Shown here: piece by piece, positions 41,687 through 49,898 of the stretch
Layout of the letters: every line of letters starts with the position of its first letter
Numbering within the stretch: the stretch's first letter is position 1
Source: Cellulomonas sp. S1-8
Lineage (GTDB): Bacteria > Actinomycetota > Actinomycetes > Actinomycetales > Cellulomonadaceae
DNA length: 64,000 nucleotides
NCBI RefSeq assembly: GCF_026184235.1
Contig: NZ_CP110806.1
Location: forward strand, 2,294,001-2,358,000
Direction of reading: 5' to 3'
The notes under the pieces: model-generated
The model's database searches: none
The model's input: only the letters and a program-made list of their open reading frames with translations
What the model was told of the DNA's origin: nothing
Program-made: the position numbers and the translations under genes

Positions 41687-42744
41687 GGTCGGCGGTCGCC
41701 CACCCCGGGCTCGCCGTCCGGGTCAGCGGCCAGGCCCAGGGACGCCGCGCGGGCCTCCTCGAGCGCGCTCGCCGCCTCGTCCTTGCGGGTGCGGCGCAGC
41801 GACAGGATCGTCGTCACGGCGAGCGTGCCGACGATGACGCCGAGGGAGAGCCACGTGCCGATCTCGGGGATGGCGGTGACGTGCTCACCACCGTTGATGA
41901 AGCCCACCTCGTTGGTGTGCAGCGCGTGGATGAGCAGCTTGATGCCGATGAAGCCGAGGATGACGCCCAGGCCGTAGGACAGGTACACGAGCTTGTCGAG
42001 CAGGCCGTCGATGAGGAAGAACAGCTGGCGCAGGCCGAGCAGCGAGAACGCGTTGGCCGTGAACACCAGGTAGGTCTCCTGGGTGAGCCCGAAGATCGCC
42101 GGGATCGAGTCGACCGCGAAGATGATGTCGGCCGTGCCGATCGCGATCATGACGATGAGCATCGGGGTGATGAACCGCGTGCCGTCCACGCGCACGATCA
42201 TCTTGTCGCCGACGTAGTCCTCGGTCGTCGGGAACACCCGACGCGTCCAGCGCAGCACCGGGTTCTCGTGGTACTCCTCGCTGTCCTCGCCGCCCGCCTT
42301 GATCTGGGTCCAGGCGGTGTACAGCAGGAACGCACCGAAGACGTAGAAGATCCACGACAGGTTCTCGATCATCGCGGCGCCGACGAGGATGAACACCGTC
42401 CGCAGCACGAGCGCGATCGTGATGCCGATGAGCAGCACCTTCTGCTGGTAGAGCCGCGGGACGCGGAAGCTCGCCATGATCAGGACGAACACGAACAGGT
42501 TGTCGACCGACAGGCTCTTCTCGGTCACGTAGCCGGCGAAGTACTCCGCGCCGTACGTCGAGCCCCACACGGCCCACACGATGACGCCGAAGACGAGCGC
42601 GACACCGACGTAGCCGGCGGACCACCACGTCGACTCACGCAGCGTCGGCTCGTGCGGCGACCGCACGTGCCCGACGTAGTCGATCGCCAGCATGAGCACG
42701 ATGACGCCGACGGTGACCGCCCACACCCAGACAGGTACATCCAC
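41683..42744 (-). CDS. TerC family membrane protein (first of tandem pair)
   Basis: 353 residues, about eight helices. TerC motifs YVTEKSLSVDNLFVFVLIMASF and TADIIFAVDSIPAIFGLTQETYLVFTANAFSLLGLRQLFFLIDG. Ends with a charged cytoplasmic tail of about 45 residues. Start is GTG 42742-42744 because GGAGGT lies six bases upstream; longer starts would run through the riboswitch. Likely manganese efflux (MntP/Alx-like role) under riboswitch control. Confidence 0.94.
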   Translation of the reverse strand: MDVPVWVWAVTVGVIVLMLAIDYVGHVRSPHEPTLRESTWWSAGYVGVALVFGVIVWAVWGSTYGAEYFAGYVTEKSLSVDNLFVFVLIMASFRVPRLYQQKVLLIGITIALVLRTVFILVGAAMIENLSWIFYVFGAFLLYTAWTQIKAGGEDSEEYHENPVLRWTRRVFPTTEDYVGDKMIVRVDGTRFITPMLIVMIAIGTADIIFAVDSIPAIFGLTQETYLVFTANAFSLLGLRQLFFLIDGLLDKLVYLSYGLGVILGFIGIKLLIHALHTNEVGFINGGEHVTAIPEIGTWLSLGVIVGTLAVTTILSLRRTRKDEAASALEEARAASLGLAADPDGEPGVGDRRP

Positions 42745-42777
42745 GAACAGACCTCCGCATCGGGAAACGACTGATGA

Positions 42778-42905
42778 CCGGAGGTCTCTTCCGCCGGCGC
42801 AGCACCGTGGCAGGTGCGGGATCGAGCGCGCGGCCGACGCCACCGGGCCGGCAACGCTGGCGACCGTGATGACGATGACGTCGTGGGGAGTACTCCCCTC
42901 CGCCG
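42778..42905 (-). ncRNA. yybP-ykoY-type manganese riboswitch before terC pair
   Basis: Minus-strand leader with the family's marks: 5' GGAGGGGAGTACTCCCC, then GACGTCATCGTCA, a variable GC stem, and 3' GAAGAGACCTCC, where GGAGG near the 5' end pairs with CCTCC at the 3' end to close P1. These correspond to the conserved GGGGAGUA, GUCGUCA and AGACC elements of the Mn2+ sensor that precedes terC/alx and mntP genes. The first terC ribosome site (42751-42756) lies about 20 bases past P1, so control may be of translation or termination. Confidence 0.78.
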
Positions 42906-42908
42906 AGA

Positions 42909-42914
42909 ACTATA
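42909..42914 (-). promoter_or_regulatory. -10 element for riboswitch-terC transcript
   Basis: TATAGT on the minus strand, a few bases before the riboswitch 5' end. No good -35 at 17 bases; the promoter abuts the stop of the glyoxalase-like gene. Confidence 0.55.
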
Positions 42915-42939
42915 AGTGACGACGCGCGGGAGCGCGGGG

Positions 42940-43377
42940 TCAGACCAGGCAGAACTCGTTGCCCTCGGGGTCCTGCATGACGATCCAGTACCCCTGCTGC
43001 GCGTCGTCGAACTCCTTGACCCGGGTGGCGCCCAGGGCCTCGAGCTCGCCCGCCCGCGCACGGATCGCGGGTCGGTCCGGAGGTCCGCCGTGCCCCGCGG
43101 TCCCGGGCAGGCCGACGTCCAGGTGCAGCCGGTTCTTGCCCGCCTTGGCCTCGGGCACCTTCTGCAGGAAGAGCCGGGGGCCGCGGCCGTCGGGGTCGAC
43201 GATCGCGTACGCGTCGTTCCACCGGTCCTCGGGCAGGCCCCACGCGCGCAGCGTGTCCTCCCAGGTGGCGAACCCCTCGGGTGGCGGGTCCTGCACGTAG
43301 CCCAGCACGTGTGCCCAGAAGTCCCCGACCGCGCGCGGGTCGTGGGCGTCCATCACGATCTGCAGGCGCCGGTCCAT
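42940..43377 (-). CDS. VOC family (glyoxalase-like) protein
   Basis: 145 residues in two beta-alpha-beta-beta-beta modules: LQIVMDAHDPRAVGDFWAHVLGY and RNRLHLDV... WIVMQDPEGNEFCLV, the typical glyoxalase/bleomycin-resistance/dioxygenase repeat ending in DPEGNEFCLV. The His of LHLDVG and Glu of GNEF are the usual metal-ligand positions. Substrate unknown. ATG at 43375-43377 with GGAGGA. Follows uvrB by 35 bases and may be transcribed with it. Confidence 0.88.
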   Translation of the reverse strand: MDRRLQIVMDAHDPRAVGDFWAHVLGYVQDPPPEGFATWEDTLRAWGLPEDRWNDAYAIVDPDGRGPRLFLQKVPEAKAGKNRLHLDVGLPGTAGHGGPPDRPAIRARAGELEALGATRVKEFDDAQQGYWIVMQDPEGNEFCLV

Positions 43378-43412
43378 GGGGTCCTCCGTGGTGGGTCGGG
43401 TGCCGCGAGGCG

Positions 43413-45518
43413 TCAGGCGGTCGCGGACTGCATCTGGCGCAGCTCGCGCTTCAGTCCGGAGATCTCGTCGCGCAGGCGCGCCGCCAGCTCGAACTGGAGC
43501 TCGCCGGCGGCTGCGTGCATCTGGTCGCTCAGCTGCTGGATCAGGTCGGCCAGGTCGTGCGCCGCCGCACCGGCGAGACGCGTGCGCTCGTCGTGGGGTA
43601 CGGGGCGCGAGCCCAGACCCGGGACCGGCGCCTTGCCGCGGCTCGACTGCCGACCGGCGCCGCCCAGCAGCTCGGCGGTGTCCGCGTCCTCGCGCGCGAG
43701 CATCTCGGTGATGTCGCCGATCCGCTTGCGCAGCGGCTGCGGGTCGACGCCGTGCTCGAGGTTGTACGCGATCTGCCGGTCGCGACGGCGCTCGGTCTCG
43801 TCGAGCGCCTGCCGCATGGCCGGGGTCACCGTGTCCGCGTACATGTGGACCTGCCCCGAGACGTTGCGGGCGGCCCGGCCGATCGTCTGGATCAGCGACT
43901 TGCCCGACCGCAGGAAGCCCTGCTTGTCGGCGTCGAGGATCGCGACGAGCGAGACCTCCGGCAGGTCGAGGCCCTCGCGCAGCAGGTTGATGCCGACCAG
44001 GACGTCGTACTCCCCCAGCCGCAGCTCGCGCAGGAGCTCGACGCGGCGCAGGGTGTCGACCTCGGAGTGCAGGTAGCGCACCCGCACGTCCTTCTCCAGG
44101 AGGTAGTCGGTCAGGTCCTCGGACATCTTCTTCGTCAGCGTCGTGACCAGGACGCGCTCGTCGCGCTCGACGCGGTCCCGGATCTCCCCCAGCAGGTCGT
44201 CGATCTGCCCCGTGGTGGGCTTGACCAGGACCTGCGGGTCGACCAGGCCGGTCGGCCGGATGATCTGCTCGACGACCCCGTCGGACATCGACAGCTCGTA
44301 GTCGCCCGGGGTCGCGGACAGGTACACCGTCTGCCCGATCCGCTCGACGAACTCCTCCCACCGCAGCGGCCGGTTGTCCACCGCGCTGGGCAGGCGGAAC
44401 CCGTGGTCGACGAGCGCCCGCTTGCGGGACATGTCGCCCTCGAACATCGCGCCGATCTGCGGGACCGTCACGTGCGACTCGTCGATGACGAGCAGGAAGT
44501 CCTCAGGGAAGTAGTCGATCAGGGTGTTCGGGGCGGAGCCGGGCGACCGTCCGTCGATGTGGCGGGAGTAGTTCTCGATGCCCGAGCAGGAGCCGATCTG
44601 GCGCATCATCTCGATGTCGTACGTGGTGCGCATCTGCAGCCGCTGCGCCTCGAGGAGCTTGTTCTGCTGCTCGAGCTCGGCGAGCCGCTGCTCCAGCTCC
44701 GCCTCGATGCCGGTGATCGCGCGCTCCATGCGCTCGGGGCCGGCGACGTAGTGGGTCGCCGGGAACACGTGCATCTGCTGCTCGGTGCGCACGACGTCAC
44801 CCGTCAGGGGGTGCAGCGTCGCGATCGCCTCGATCTCGTCGCCGAAGAACTCGATGCGGACCGCGAGCTCCTCGTACACCGGGATGATCTCGACCGTGTC
44901 GCCGCGCACCCGGAAGGTGCCGCGGGTGAAGGCCATGTCGTTGCGCGTGTACTGCATGGTCACGAACCGGCGCAGCAGCTGGTCGCGGTCCATCCGGTCG
45001 CCGACCGCCAGCGTGACCATCCGGTCGACGTACTCCTGCGGCGTGCCCAGGCCGTAGATGCAGGAGACCGACGACACGACGATGACGTCGCGCCGCGTGA
45101 GCAACGAGCTCGTCGCGGAGTGCCGCAGCCGCTCGACCTCCTCGTTGATCGAGGAGTCCTTCTCGATGTAGGTGTCCGACTGCGCGATGTACGCCTCGGG
45201 CTGGTAGTAGTCGTAGTACGACACGAAGTACTCGACCGCGTTGTTCGGCATGAGCTCACGGAACTCGGTCGCGAGCTGCGCGGCGAGGGTCTTGTTGGGC
45301 GCCATGACCAGCGTCGGCCGCTGCAGCTTCTCGATGAGCCAGGCCGTCGTCGCGGACTTGCCCGTGCCGGTCGCGCCCAGGAGCACGACGTCCTTCTCAC
45401 CGGCGAGCACACGCTCGGCCAGCTCGGCGATCGCCGCCGGCTGGTCGCCGCTGGGGGTGTACTCGGAGATCACCTCGAACGGCGCGACGGTCCGCTGCAG
45501 GTCGGTGACGGGGCGCAT
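43413..45518 (-). CDS. uvrB: Excinuclease ABC subunit B
   Basis: Damage-verifying helicase-like subunit of excision repair. 701 residues. Walker [18 protein letters not shown], the beta-hairpin [21 protein letters not shown] that clamps DNA, DEAD-like box [11 protein letters not shown], motif [14 protein letters not shown] and a C-terminal UVR domain ([37 protein letters not shown]) that binds UvrC. ATG at 45516-45518 has no ribosome site; the -10 of a RecA_NDp-like promoter ends seven bases away, so the message should be leaderless. Confidence 0.98.
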   Translation of the reverse strand: MRPVTDLQRTVAPFEVISEYTPSGDQPAAIAELAERVLAGEKDVVLLGATGTGKSATTAWLIEKLQRPTLVMAPNKTLAAQLATEFRELMPNNAVEYFVSYYDYYQPEAYIAQSDTYIEKDSSINEEVERLRHSATSSLLTRRDVIVVSSVSCIYGLGTPQEYVDRMVTLAVGDRMDRDQLLRRFVTMQYTRNDMAFTRGTFRVRGDTVEIIPVYEELAVRIEFFGDEIEAIATLHPLTGDVVRTEQQMHVFPATHYVAGPERMERAITGIEAELEQRLAELEQQNKLLEAQRLQMRTTYDIEMMRQIGSCSGIENYSRHIDGRSPGSAPNTLIDYFPEDFLLVIDESHVTVPQIGAMFEGDMSRKRALVDHGFRLPSAVDNRPLRWEEFVERIGQTVYLSATPGDYELSMSDGVVEQIIRPTGLVDPQVLVKPTTGQIDDLLGEIRDRVERDERVLVTTLTKKMSEDLTDYLLEKDVRVRYLHSEVDTLRRVELLRELRLGEYDVLVGINLLREGLDLPEVSLVAILDADKQGFLRSGKSLIQTIGRAARNVSGQVHMYADTVTPAMRQALDETERRRDRQIAYNLEHGVDPQPLRKRIGDITEMLAREDADTAELLGGAGRQSSRGKAPVPGLGSRPVPHDERTRLAGAAAHDLADLIQQLSDQMHAAAGELQFELAARLRDEISGLKRELRQMQSATA

Positions 45519-45524
45519 GGGGAC

Positions 45525-45547
45525 ACCGTACGTCCGACCACCGACAA
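45525..45547 (-). promoter_or_regulatory. RecA_NDp-like (PafBC-type) promoter of uvrB
   Basis: Minus strand TTGTCGGTG, exactly 8 bases, TACGGT: a full match to TTGTCRGTG-N8-TANNNT. The last base of the -10 is seven bases from the ATG. No LexA box was found here. Confidence 0.82.
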
Positions 45548-45612
45548 CGACCCGGCGTCACCCCGGCCGGCCCCCGTGGGGTAACGACGACGCGAACGGC
45601 GCGACGCTCCGG

Positions 45613-46059
45613 TCAGTCCCCGCTGAAGGACACGTACGCGCCGGGGTCCGCCTGCGACAGCATCTTGCTGTACCGGTCCATGAACCCGCGGTAGGCGTTG
45701 AAGCCGGAGATCTTGCGCTTGGCCATGGGGAGGAGCCCGCTCATCCCGCCCGACTTCACCGCGTAGCTCGTGATCATCGTGCGCACGGTGATGCGGCCGA
45801 CCGCACGGTCGACCTCGACGTCGAAGAACAGGACGGGGTCCGTGCTCTCGCGTGTCATGTCACGGATGGACACGGACACCTTGTTGGCGCTGCGCTCCCC
45901 GACCTTCAGCCAGCCGCTCTCGTCCTCCACGGCCGCCGCTGCGGTGGTGACCAGGTCCAGCGCCTGGGTCGCGGACAGGGCGCCGGAGGCGACCGACATC
46001 GATGCCTTGGACTGCAGCGGGCGCGCCTCCCACCCACTGCTGACCGACTGGAGCGCCAT
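45613..46059 (-). CDS. Conserved-looking protein of unknown function
   Basis: 148 residues, soluble, no signal peptide or membrane segment. N-terminus MALQSVSSGWEARPLQSKASMSVASG, then helix SATQALDLVTTAAAAVE, beta-strands WLKVGERSANKVSVSIRD and DPVLFFDVEVDRAVGRITVRTMITSYAVK, and a basic C-terminal helical stretch PMAKRKISGFNAYRGFMDRYSKMLSQ. The pattern (alternating strands then a positively charged helix) resembles a small SRPBCC- or DUF-type fold, but I do not assign one. ATG at 46057-46059 with GGAGGAA is clearly right; a longer frame to 46176 has no support. Lies between coaE and uvrB. Confidence 0.78.
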   Translation of the reverse strand: MALQSVSSGWEARPLQSKASMSVASGALSATQALDLVTTAAAAVEDESGWLKVGERSANKVSVSIRDMTRESTDPVLFFDVEVDRAVGRITVRTMITSYAVKSGGMSGLLPMAKRKISGFNAYRGFMDRYSKMLSQADPGAYVSFSGD

Positions 46060-46236
46060 TGTTCCTCCGGCTGCGTTGCCTGGGGGCCGCCCGACGCGAC
46101 CCCAGGACACGCTGCTCGCGCGTCCATCAGAGTGATCGGCTACTGAACGGTACTCCTTGTGTGGACACGCGTTCAATTCACCCGAACAGGCGAAGGTGAC
46201 AGCCCGGTCAGGAGGACCAAGGTCCTGCAGGGCACA

Positions 46237-46866
46237 TCAGGGGGCGTCGGCGGCCCGCTCGTCCGCCCGCTCGACGGCCAGCCGCTCCCACAGGGCGTCG
46301 ACCTGCTGCACCAGGTCCTCGTCGCTGCCCGCCCCGTCCAGGACGACGTCGGCGACCGCGAGCCGCTCCTCGTCCCGCGCCTGCGCGGCCACCCGGGCCT
46401 CCGCGTCCGCGCGGTCCATGCCCCGCAGCCGCACCAGCCGCTCGACCCGCAGCACCGCAGGGGTGTGCACGACCACGACGACGTGGAAGTCCTCGGCCTG
46501 CCCGGTCTCGACGAGCAGCGGGATGTCGTGGACCACCACCGCGCCCGCGTCGAGCACCACCGCGGCGGCCTCCCGCTCGGCCGACAGGCGCCGGACGACG
46601 GGGTGCACGATCGCGTCGAGCCGGGCACGGGCCTGCGGGTCGGCGAACACGACGCGGCCGAGCGCCGCCCGGTCCAGCTCCCCCGCCGCGTCGAGGACCG
46701 CCGGCCCGAACTCCTCGACGACGGCATCGAGCCCGACGGAGCCCGGCGCCACCGCCTCGCGCGCGAGCAGGTCGGCGTCGACGACCACCGCCCCCCGCTC
46801 GCCGAACCTGCGCGCCGCGACCGACTTGCCCGCCGCGATCCCTCCGGTCAGTCCGATCCTCTGCAT
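46237..46866 (-). CDS. coaE: Dephospho-CoA kinase
   Basis: Final step of coenzyme A synthesis. 209 residues, short type without the C-terminal UPF0157 extension found in mycobacteria. P-loop GLTGGIAAGKSVAARRF, VDADLLAREAVAPG, HPVVRRLSAE and DIPLLVETGQ with the lid RLVRLRGMDRADAEARVAAQ. ATG at 46864-46866. Placed between rpsA and uvrB as in most actinobacteria. Confidence 0.96.
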   Translation of the reverse strand: MQRIGLTGGIAAGKSVAARRFGERGAVVVDADLLAREAVAPGSVGLDAVVEEFGPAVLDAAGELDRAALGRVVFADPQARARLDAIVHPVVRRLSAEREAAAVVLDAGAVVVHDIPLLVETGQAEDFHVVVVVHTPAVLRVERLVRLRGMDRADAEARVAAQARDEERLAVADVVLDGAGSDEDLVQQVDALWERLAVERADERAADAP

Positions 46867-46945
46867 CGACCCATCGTGGCGCTCGCGGCGGACCCGCGCG
46901 ACCCCGCCGCCGTGCCTGTCCCGCCGCCGGCGCCCCCGGTACGCC

Positions 46946-46977
46946 GACGGCCGGCCACCCGAGGGTGACCGGCCGTC
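46946..46977 (-). terminator. Terminator of rpsA
   Basis: Arms 46946-46960 and 46963-46977 pair at 14 of 15 positions; the tip must open a little as only two bases separate the arms. It starts 37 bases past the rpsA stop. Confidence 0.75.
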
Positions 46978-47013
46978 GTCGTGGTGCGGTCGCGGGCGGG
47001 CCCGCGACCGGCG

Positions 47014-48507
47014 TCAGTTGCCCGTGAGCTTCTCGCGCAGGGCGGCGAGCGCCTCGTCCGACGCGAGGGTCCCGGTGACCTCGTCGCTCGCCGACGAGTA
47101 CGTCGACGGCGCGGGGCCGCTGCTGCTGCTGCTGCTCCCGGCCGGGGCGTCCGGCGCCGAGGAGGCCTCGGCGTCCGCCTGGACCGCCGCGGTGACCTGC
47201 TTGCGGTGCGCGTCCCAGCGCTCGTGAGCGGCCGCGTACTGGGCCTCCCACGCCTCGCGCTGGGTCTCGAAGCCCTCGAGCCACTCGTTCGTCGTCGAGT
47301 CGAAGCCCTCCGGGTACTTGTAGTTGCCCTGGTCGTCGTACTCCGCCGCCATGCCGTACAGCGCGGGGTCGAAGTCGTCCGACTCGGGGTCGAAGCCCTC
47401 GTTCGCCTGCTTGAGCGACAGCGAGATCCGGCGACGCTCGAGGTCGATGTCGATGACCTTGACGAACACGTCGCCGCCGACCTGGACGACCTGCTCCGGG
47501 ATCTCGACGTGGCGCACGGCCAGCTCCGAGATGTGGACCAGGCCCTCGATGCCGTCCTCGACACGCACGAACGCGCCGAACGGGACGAGCTTGGTGACCT
47601 TGCCGGGGACGACCTGGCCGATGGCGTGCGTCCGGGCGAACGCCTGCCACGGGTCCTCCTGCGTCGCCTTCAGCGACAGGGAGACCCGCTCGCGGTCGAA
47701 GTCGACCTCGAGCACCTCGACGGTGACCTCCTGGCCGACCTCGACGACCTCGGAGGGGTGGTCGATGTGCTTCCAGGAGAGCTCGGACACGTGGACGAGC
47801 CCGTCCACGCCACCCAGGTCGACGAACGCACCGAAGTTGACGATCGAGGACACGACACCGGGGCGGACCTGGCCCTTCTGCAGCGTCTGCAGGAAGGTCG
47901 AGCGGACCTCGGACTGCGTCTGCTCGAGCCACGCACGCCGCGACAGCACGACGTTGTTGCGGTTCTTGTCGAGCTCGATGATCTTGGCCTCGATCTCCTT
48001 GCCGACGTACGGCTGGAGGTCGCGGACGCGACGCATCTCCACCAGCGACGCGGGCAGGAAGCCACGCAGACCGATGTCGAGGATGAGGCCGCCCTTGACG
48101 ACCTCGATGACGGTGCCGGTGACGACGCCGTCCTCTTCCTTGATCTTCTCGATCGTGCCCCAGGCGCGCTCGTACTGCGCGCGCTTCTTGGACAGGATCA
48201 GCCGGCCTTCCTTGTCCTCCTTCTGGAGGACCAGGGCCTCGACCGCGTCGCCGACCTTGACCACGTCGCCGGGGTCCACGTCGTGCTTGATGGACAGCTC
48301 GCGGGACGGGATGACGCCCTCGGTCTTGTAACCGATGTCGAGCAGGACCTCGTCGCGGTCGACCTTGACGATGGTGCCCTCGACGATGTCGCCATCGTTG
48401 AAGTACTTGATGGTGGCGTCGATGGCTGCGAGGAAGTCCTCGGCCGAACCGATGTCGTTCACCGCGACCTGCGGGCTGGCGGGCTTCGCGGGGGTGGAGA
48501 TGCTCAT
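47014..48507 (-). CDS. rpsA: 30S ribosomal protein S1
   Basis: Message-binding ribosomal protein of 497 residues with four S1 (OB-fold) repeats, the actinobacterial form: repeats begin near GDIVEGTIVKVDRDEVLLDIGYKTEGVI, GVVTGTVIEVVKGGLILDIGLRGFLPAS, GQVRPGVVSSIVNFGAFVDLGGVDGLVHVSEL and GQVVPGKVTKLVPFGAFVRVEDGIEGLVHISEL. The C-terminus is acidic and Ser-rich. ATG at 48505-48507; its leader carries three copies of a ten-base repeat. Confidence 0.98.
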   Translation of the reverse strand: MSISTPAKPASPQVAVNDIGSAEDFLAAIDATIKYFNDGDIVEGTIVKVDRDEVLLDIGYKTEGVIPSRELSIKHDVDPGDVVKVGDAVEALVLQKEDKEGRLILSKKRAQYERAWGTIEKIKEEDGVVTGTVIEVVKGGLILDIGLRGFLPASLVEMRRVRDLQPYVGKEIEAKIIELDKNRNNVVLSRRAWLEQTQSEVRSTFLQTLQKGQVRPGVVSSIVNFGAFVDLGGVDGLVHVSELSWKHIDHPSEVVEVGQEVTVEVLEVDFDRERVSLSLKATQEDPWQAFARTHAIGQVVPGKVTKLVPFGAFVRVEDGIEGLVHISELAVRHVEIPEQVVQVGGDVFVKVIDIDLERRRISLSLKQANEGFDPESDDFDPALYGMAAEYDDQGNYKYPEGFDSTTNEWLEGFETQREAWEAQYAAAHERWDAHRKQVTAAVQADAEASSAPDAPAGSSSSSSGPAPSTYSSASDEVTGTLASDEALAALREKLTGN

Positions 48508-48524
48508 GTAGTGGTGGGCTCCGA

Positions 48525-48565
48525 TGCGGACAGGAAGTAGTGCGGACAGGGATGATGCGGACAGG
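48525..48565. repeat. Three copies of a ten-base repeat in the rpsA leader
   Basis: TGCGGACAGG occurs at 48525-48534, 48541-48550 and 48556-48565 (CCTGTCCGCA in the message sense), 15-16 bases apart, ending 18 bases before the rpsA start codon. Spacing of about one and a half helical turns argues against tandem dimer operators; RNA binding in the 5' leader is more likely. Confidence 0.8.
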
Positions 48566-48625
48566 TTGGTGTCGCCGTGGCGACGCGCCCTCCTGACGGG
48601 CTCGTCCCGACGAGGACGCGCGGCA

Positions 48626-48655
48626 CCGCCGTCCACCTTATCGGGTGGACGGCGG
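48626..48655 (-). terminator. Terminator of pfkA
   Basis: Perfect 12-base arms 48626-48637 and 48644-48655 with six-base loop, 18 bases past the pfkA stop. Confidence 0.8.
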
Positions 48656-48672
48656 GGCAGGCAAAGGCACGG

Positions 48673-49698
48673 TCAGGACAGCGCGCGCGCCACCGTCAGG
48701 AGGTCCTGCGGGACGAACTTGACCTTGCCCGCGACCTCGTCGAGGGGCAGCAGGACGACCTCCTCGCCGCGCAGCGCCGTCATGACGTTCGAGGTGCCGG
48801 CCGTGACGGCGTCCATCGCGGCGACGCCGAACCGCGACGCGAGGATGCGGTCCGCGGCCGTGGGGATGCCGCCGCGCTGCGTGTGGCCGAGGACGGTGAC
48901 GCGCGTGTCGAACCCCGTGCGCTGCTCGATCTCGACCTTGAGCCGCTCGCCGATGGCACCGGCCACGATCTCGCCGAACTTGCCGACCTGCGTCTCGTAG
49001 TGCATCGACGTGCCCTCGGCCGGCACGGCGCCCTCGGCGACGACGACGATCGAGAAGCTCGCGTGCGCACGGTGGCGGTGCTTGAGGAACCGCTCGATGC
49101 GTTCGATGTCGAAGGGCTCCTCGGGGGCCAGCACGAGCTCGGCACCGCCCGCGATGCCCGACGTCACGGCGATCCAGCCCGCGTGCCGACCCATCACCTC
49201 GACGACCATCACGCGGTTGTGCGACTCGGCCGTGGTGTGGATGCGGTCGATCGCCTCGGTGGCGATGCCCACGGCCGTGTCGAAGCCGATCGAGGCGTCC
49301 GTGCCCCAGACGTCGTTGTCGATCGTCTTGGGGATGCCGACGACCTTGACGCCGGCCTCGGCCACCTTGCTCGCGGCGTTGAGGGTGCCGTCCCCGCCGA
49401 TGCAGATGAGGGCCTCGATGCGCTCCGCCTCGAGCGTCGCCAGCGCCGCGTCCAGGCCGCCGTCCGACGCGTGCGGGTGGTACCGGGCCGTGCCCAGGAG
49501 CGTGCCGCCCGTCGGCAGGACGTTGCGGATGTGCTGGCGGGTCAGCGGCATGACGTCGCCGTCGACGACGCCCTTCCAGCCGTTGCGGAACCCGATGATG
49601 GAGTGCCCGTGCGTCCCCTCGCCGCGCTTGACGACCGCTCGGATCGCGGCGTTCAGGCCGGGCACGTCGCCGCCGCCCGTCAGCAGACCGACTCGCAC
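48673..49698 (-). CDS. pfkA: 6-phosphofructokinase (G104/K124 type)
   Basis: Phosphorylates fructose-6-phosphate. 341 residues. N-terminal LLTGGGDVPGLNAAIR, phosphate site ICIGGDGTLNAASKV, catalytic region GIPKTIDNDVWGTDASIGFDTAV, GRHAGWIAV and LGHTQRGGIPTAADR. At the two donor-deciding positions it has Gly (GGDG, position 104 in E. coli numbering) and Lys (PKTIDND, position 124). Gly104 fits ATP use; Lys124 is shared with pyrophosphate-dependent relatives. This combination is known from ATP-using Streptomyces enzymes. GTG start at 49696-49698 with AGGAG upstream. Confidence 0.95.
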   Translation of the reverse strand: MRVGLLTGGGDVPGLNAAIRAVVKRGEGTHGHSIIGFRNGWKGVVDGDVMPLTRQHIRNVLPTGGTLLGTARYHPHASDGGLDAALATLEAERIEALICIGGDGTLNAASKVAEAGVKVVGIPKTIDNDVWGTDASIGFDTAVGIATEAIDRIHTTAESHNRVMVVEVMGRHAGWIAVTSGIAGGAELVLAPEEPFDIERIERFLKHRHRAHASFSIVVVAEGAVPAEGTSMHYETQVGKFGEIVAGAIGERLKVEIEQRTGFDTRVTVLGHTQRGGIPTAADRILASRFGVAAMDAVTAGTSNVMTALRGEEVVLLPLDEVAGKVKFVPQDLLTVARALS

Positions 49699-49827
49699 GC
49701 TGGAGCTCCTCGTTCGCAGGGGTCACCCCCGGGACGTCAGGGGGCCGGGCGCGCTCCGACGCAGCGCCCGGGCCACCCTACCGACGCCCGGAGCCCGGGG
49801 ACGTGCCTTCGGTCCCGTCGCGGCGTA

Positions 49828-49881
49828 CCGGACGGCGACCGGTGCGTGACGGGTCGGCGACCGGACGGTGGCCGGACGGTG
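49828..49881. repeat. Short direct repeats upstream of pfkA / after dppDF
   Basis: CCGGACGGTG occurs at 49861-49870 and 49872-49881, with a near copy CCGGACGGCG at 49828-49837, in the 200-base interval between the importer ATPase stop and pfkA. No function can be assigned; simple GC-rich sequence is possible. Confidence 0.4.
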
Positions 49882-49898
49882 CGCCGGTGAGCCGACCG

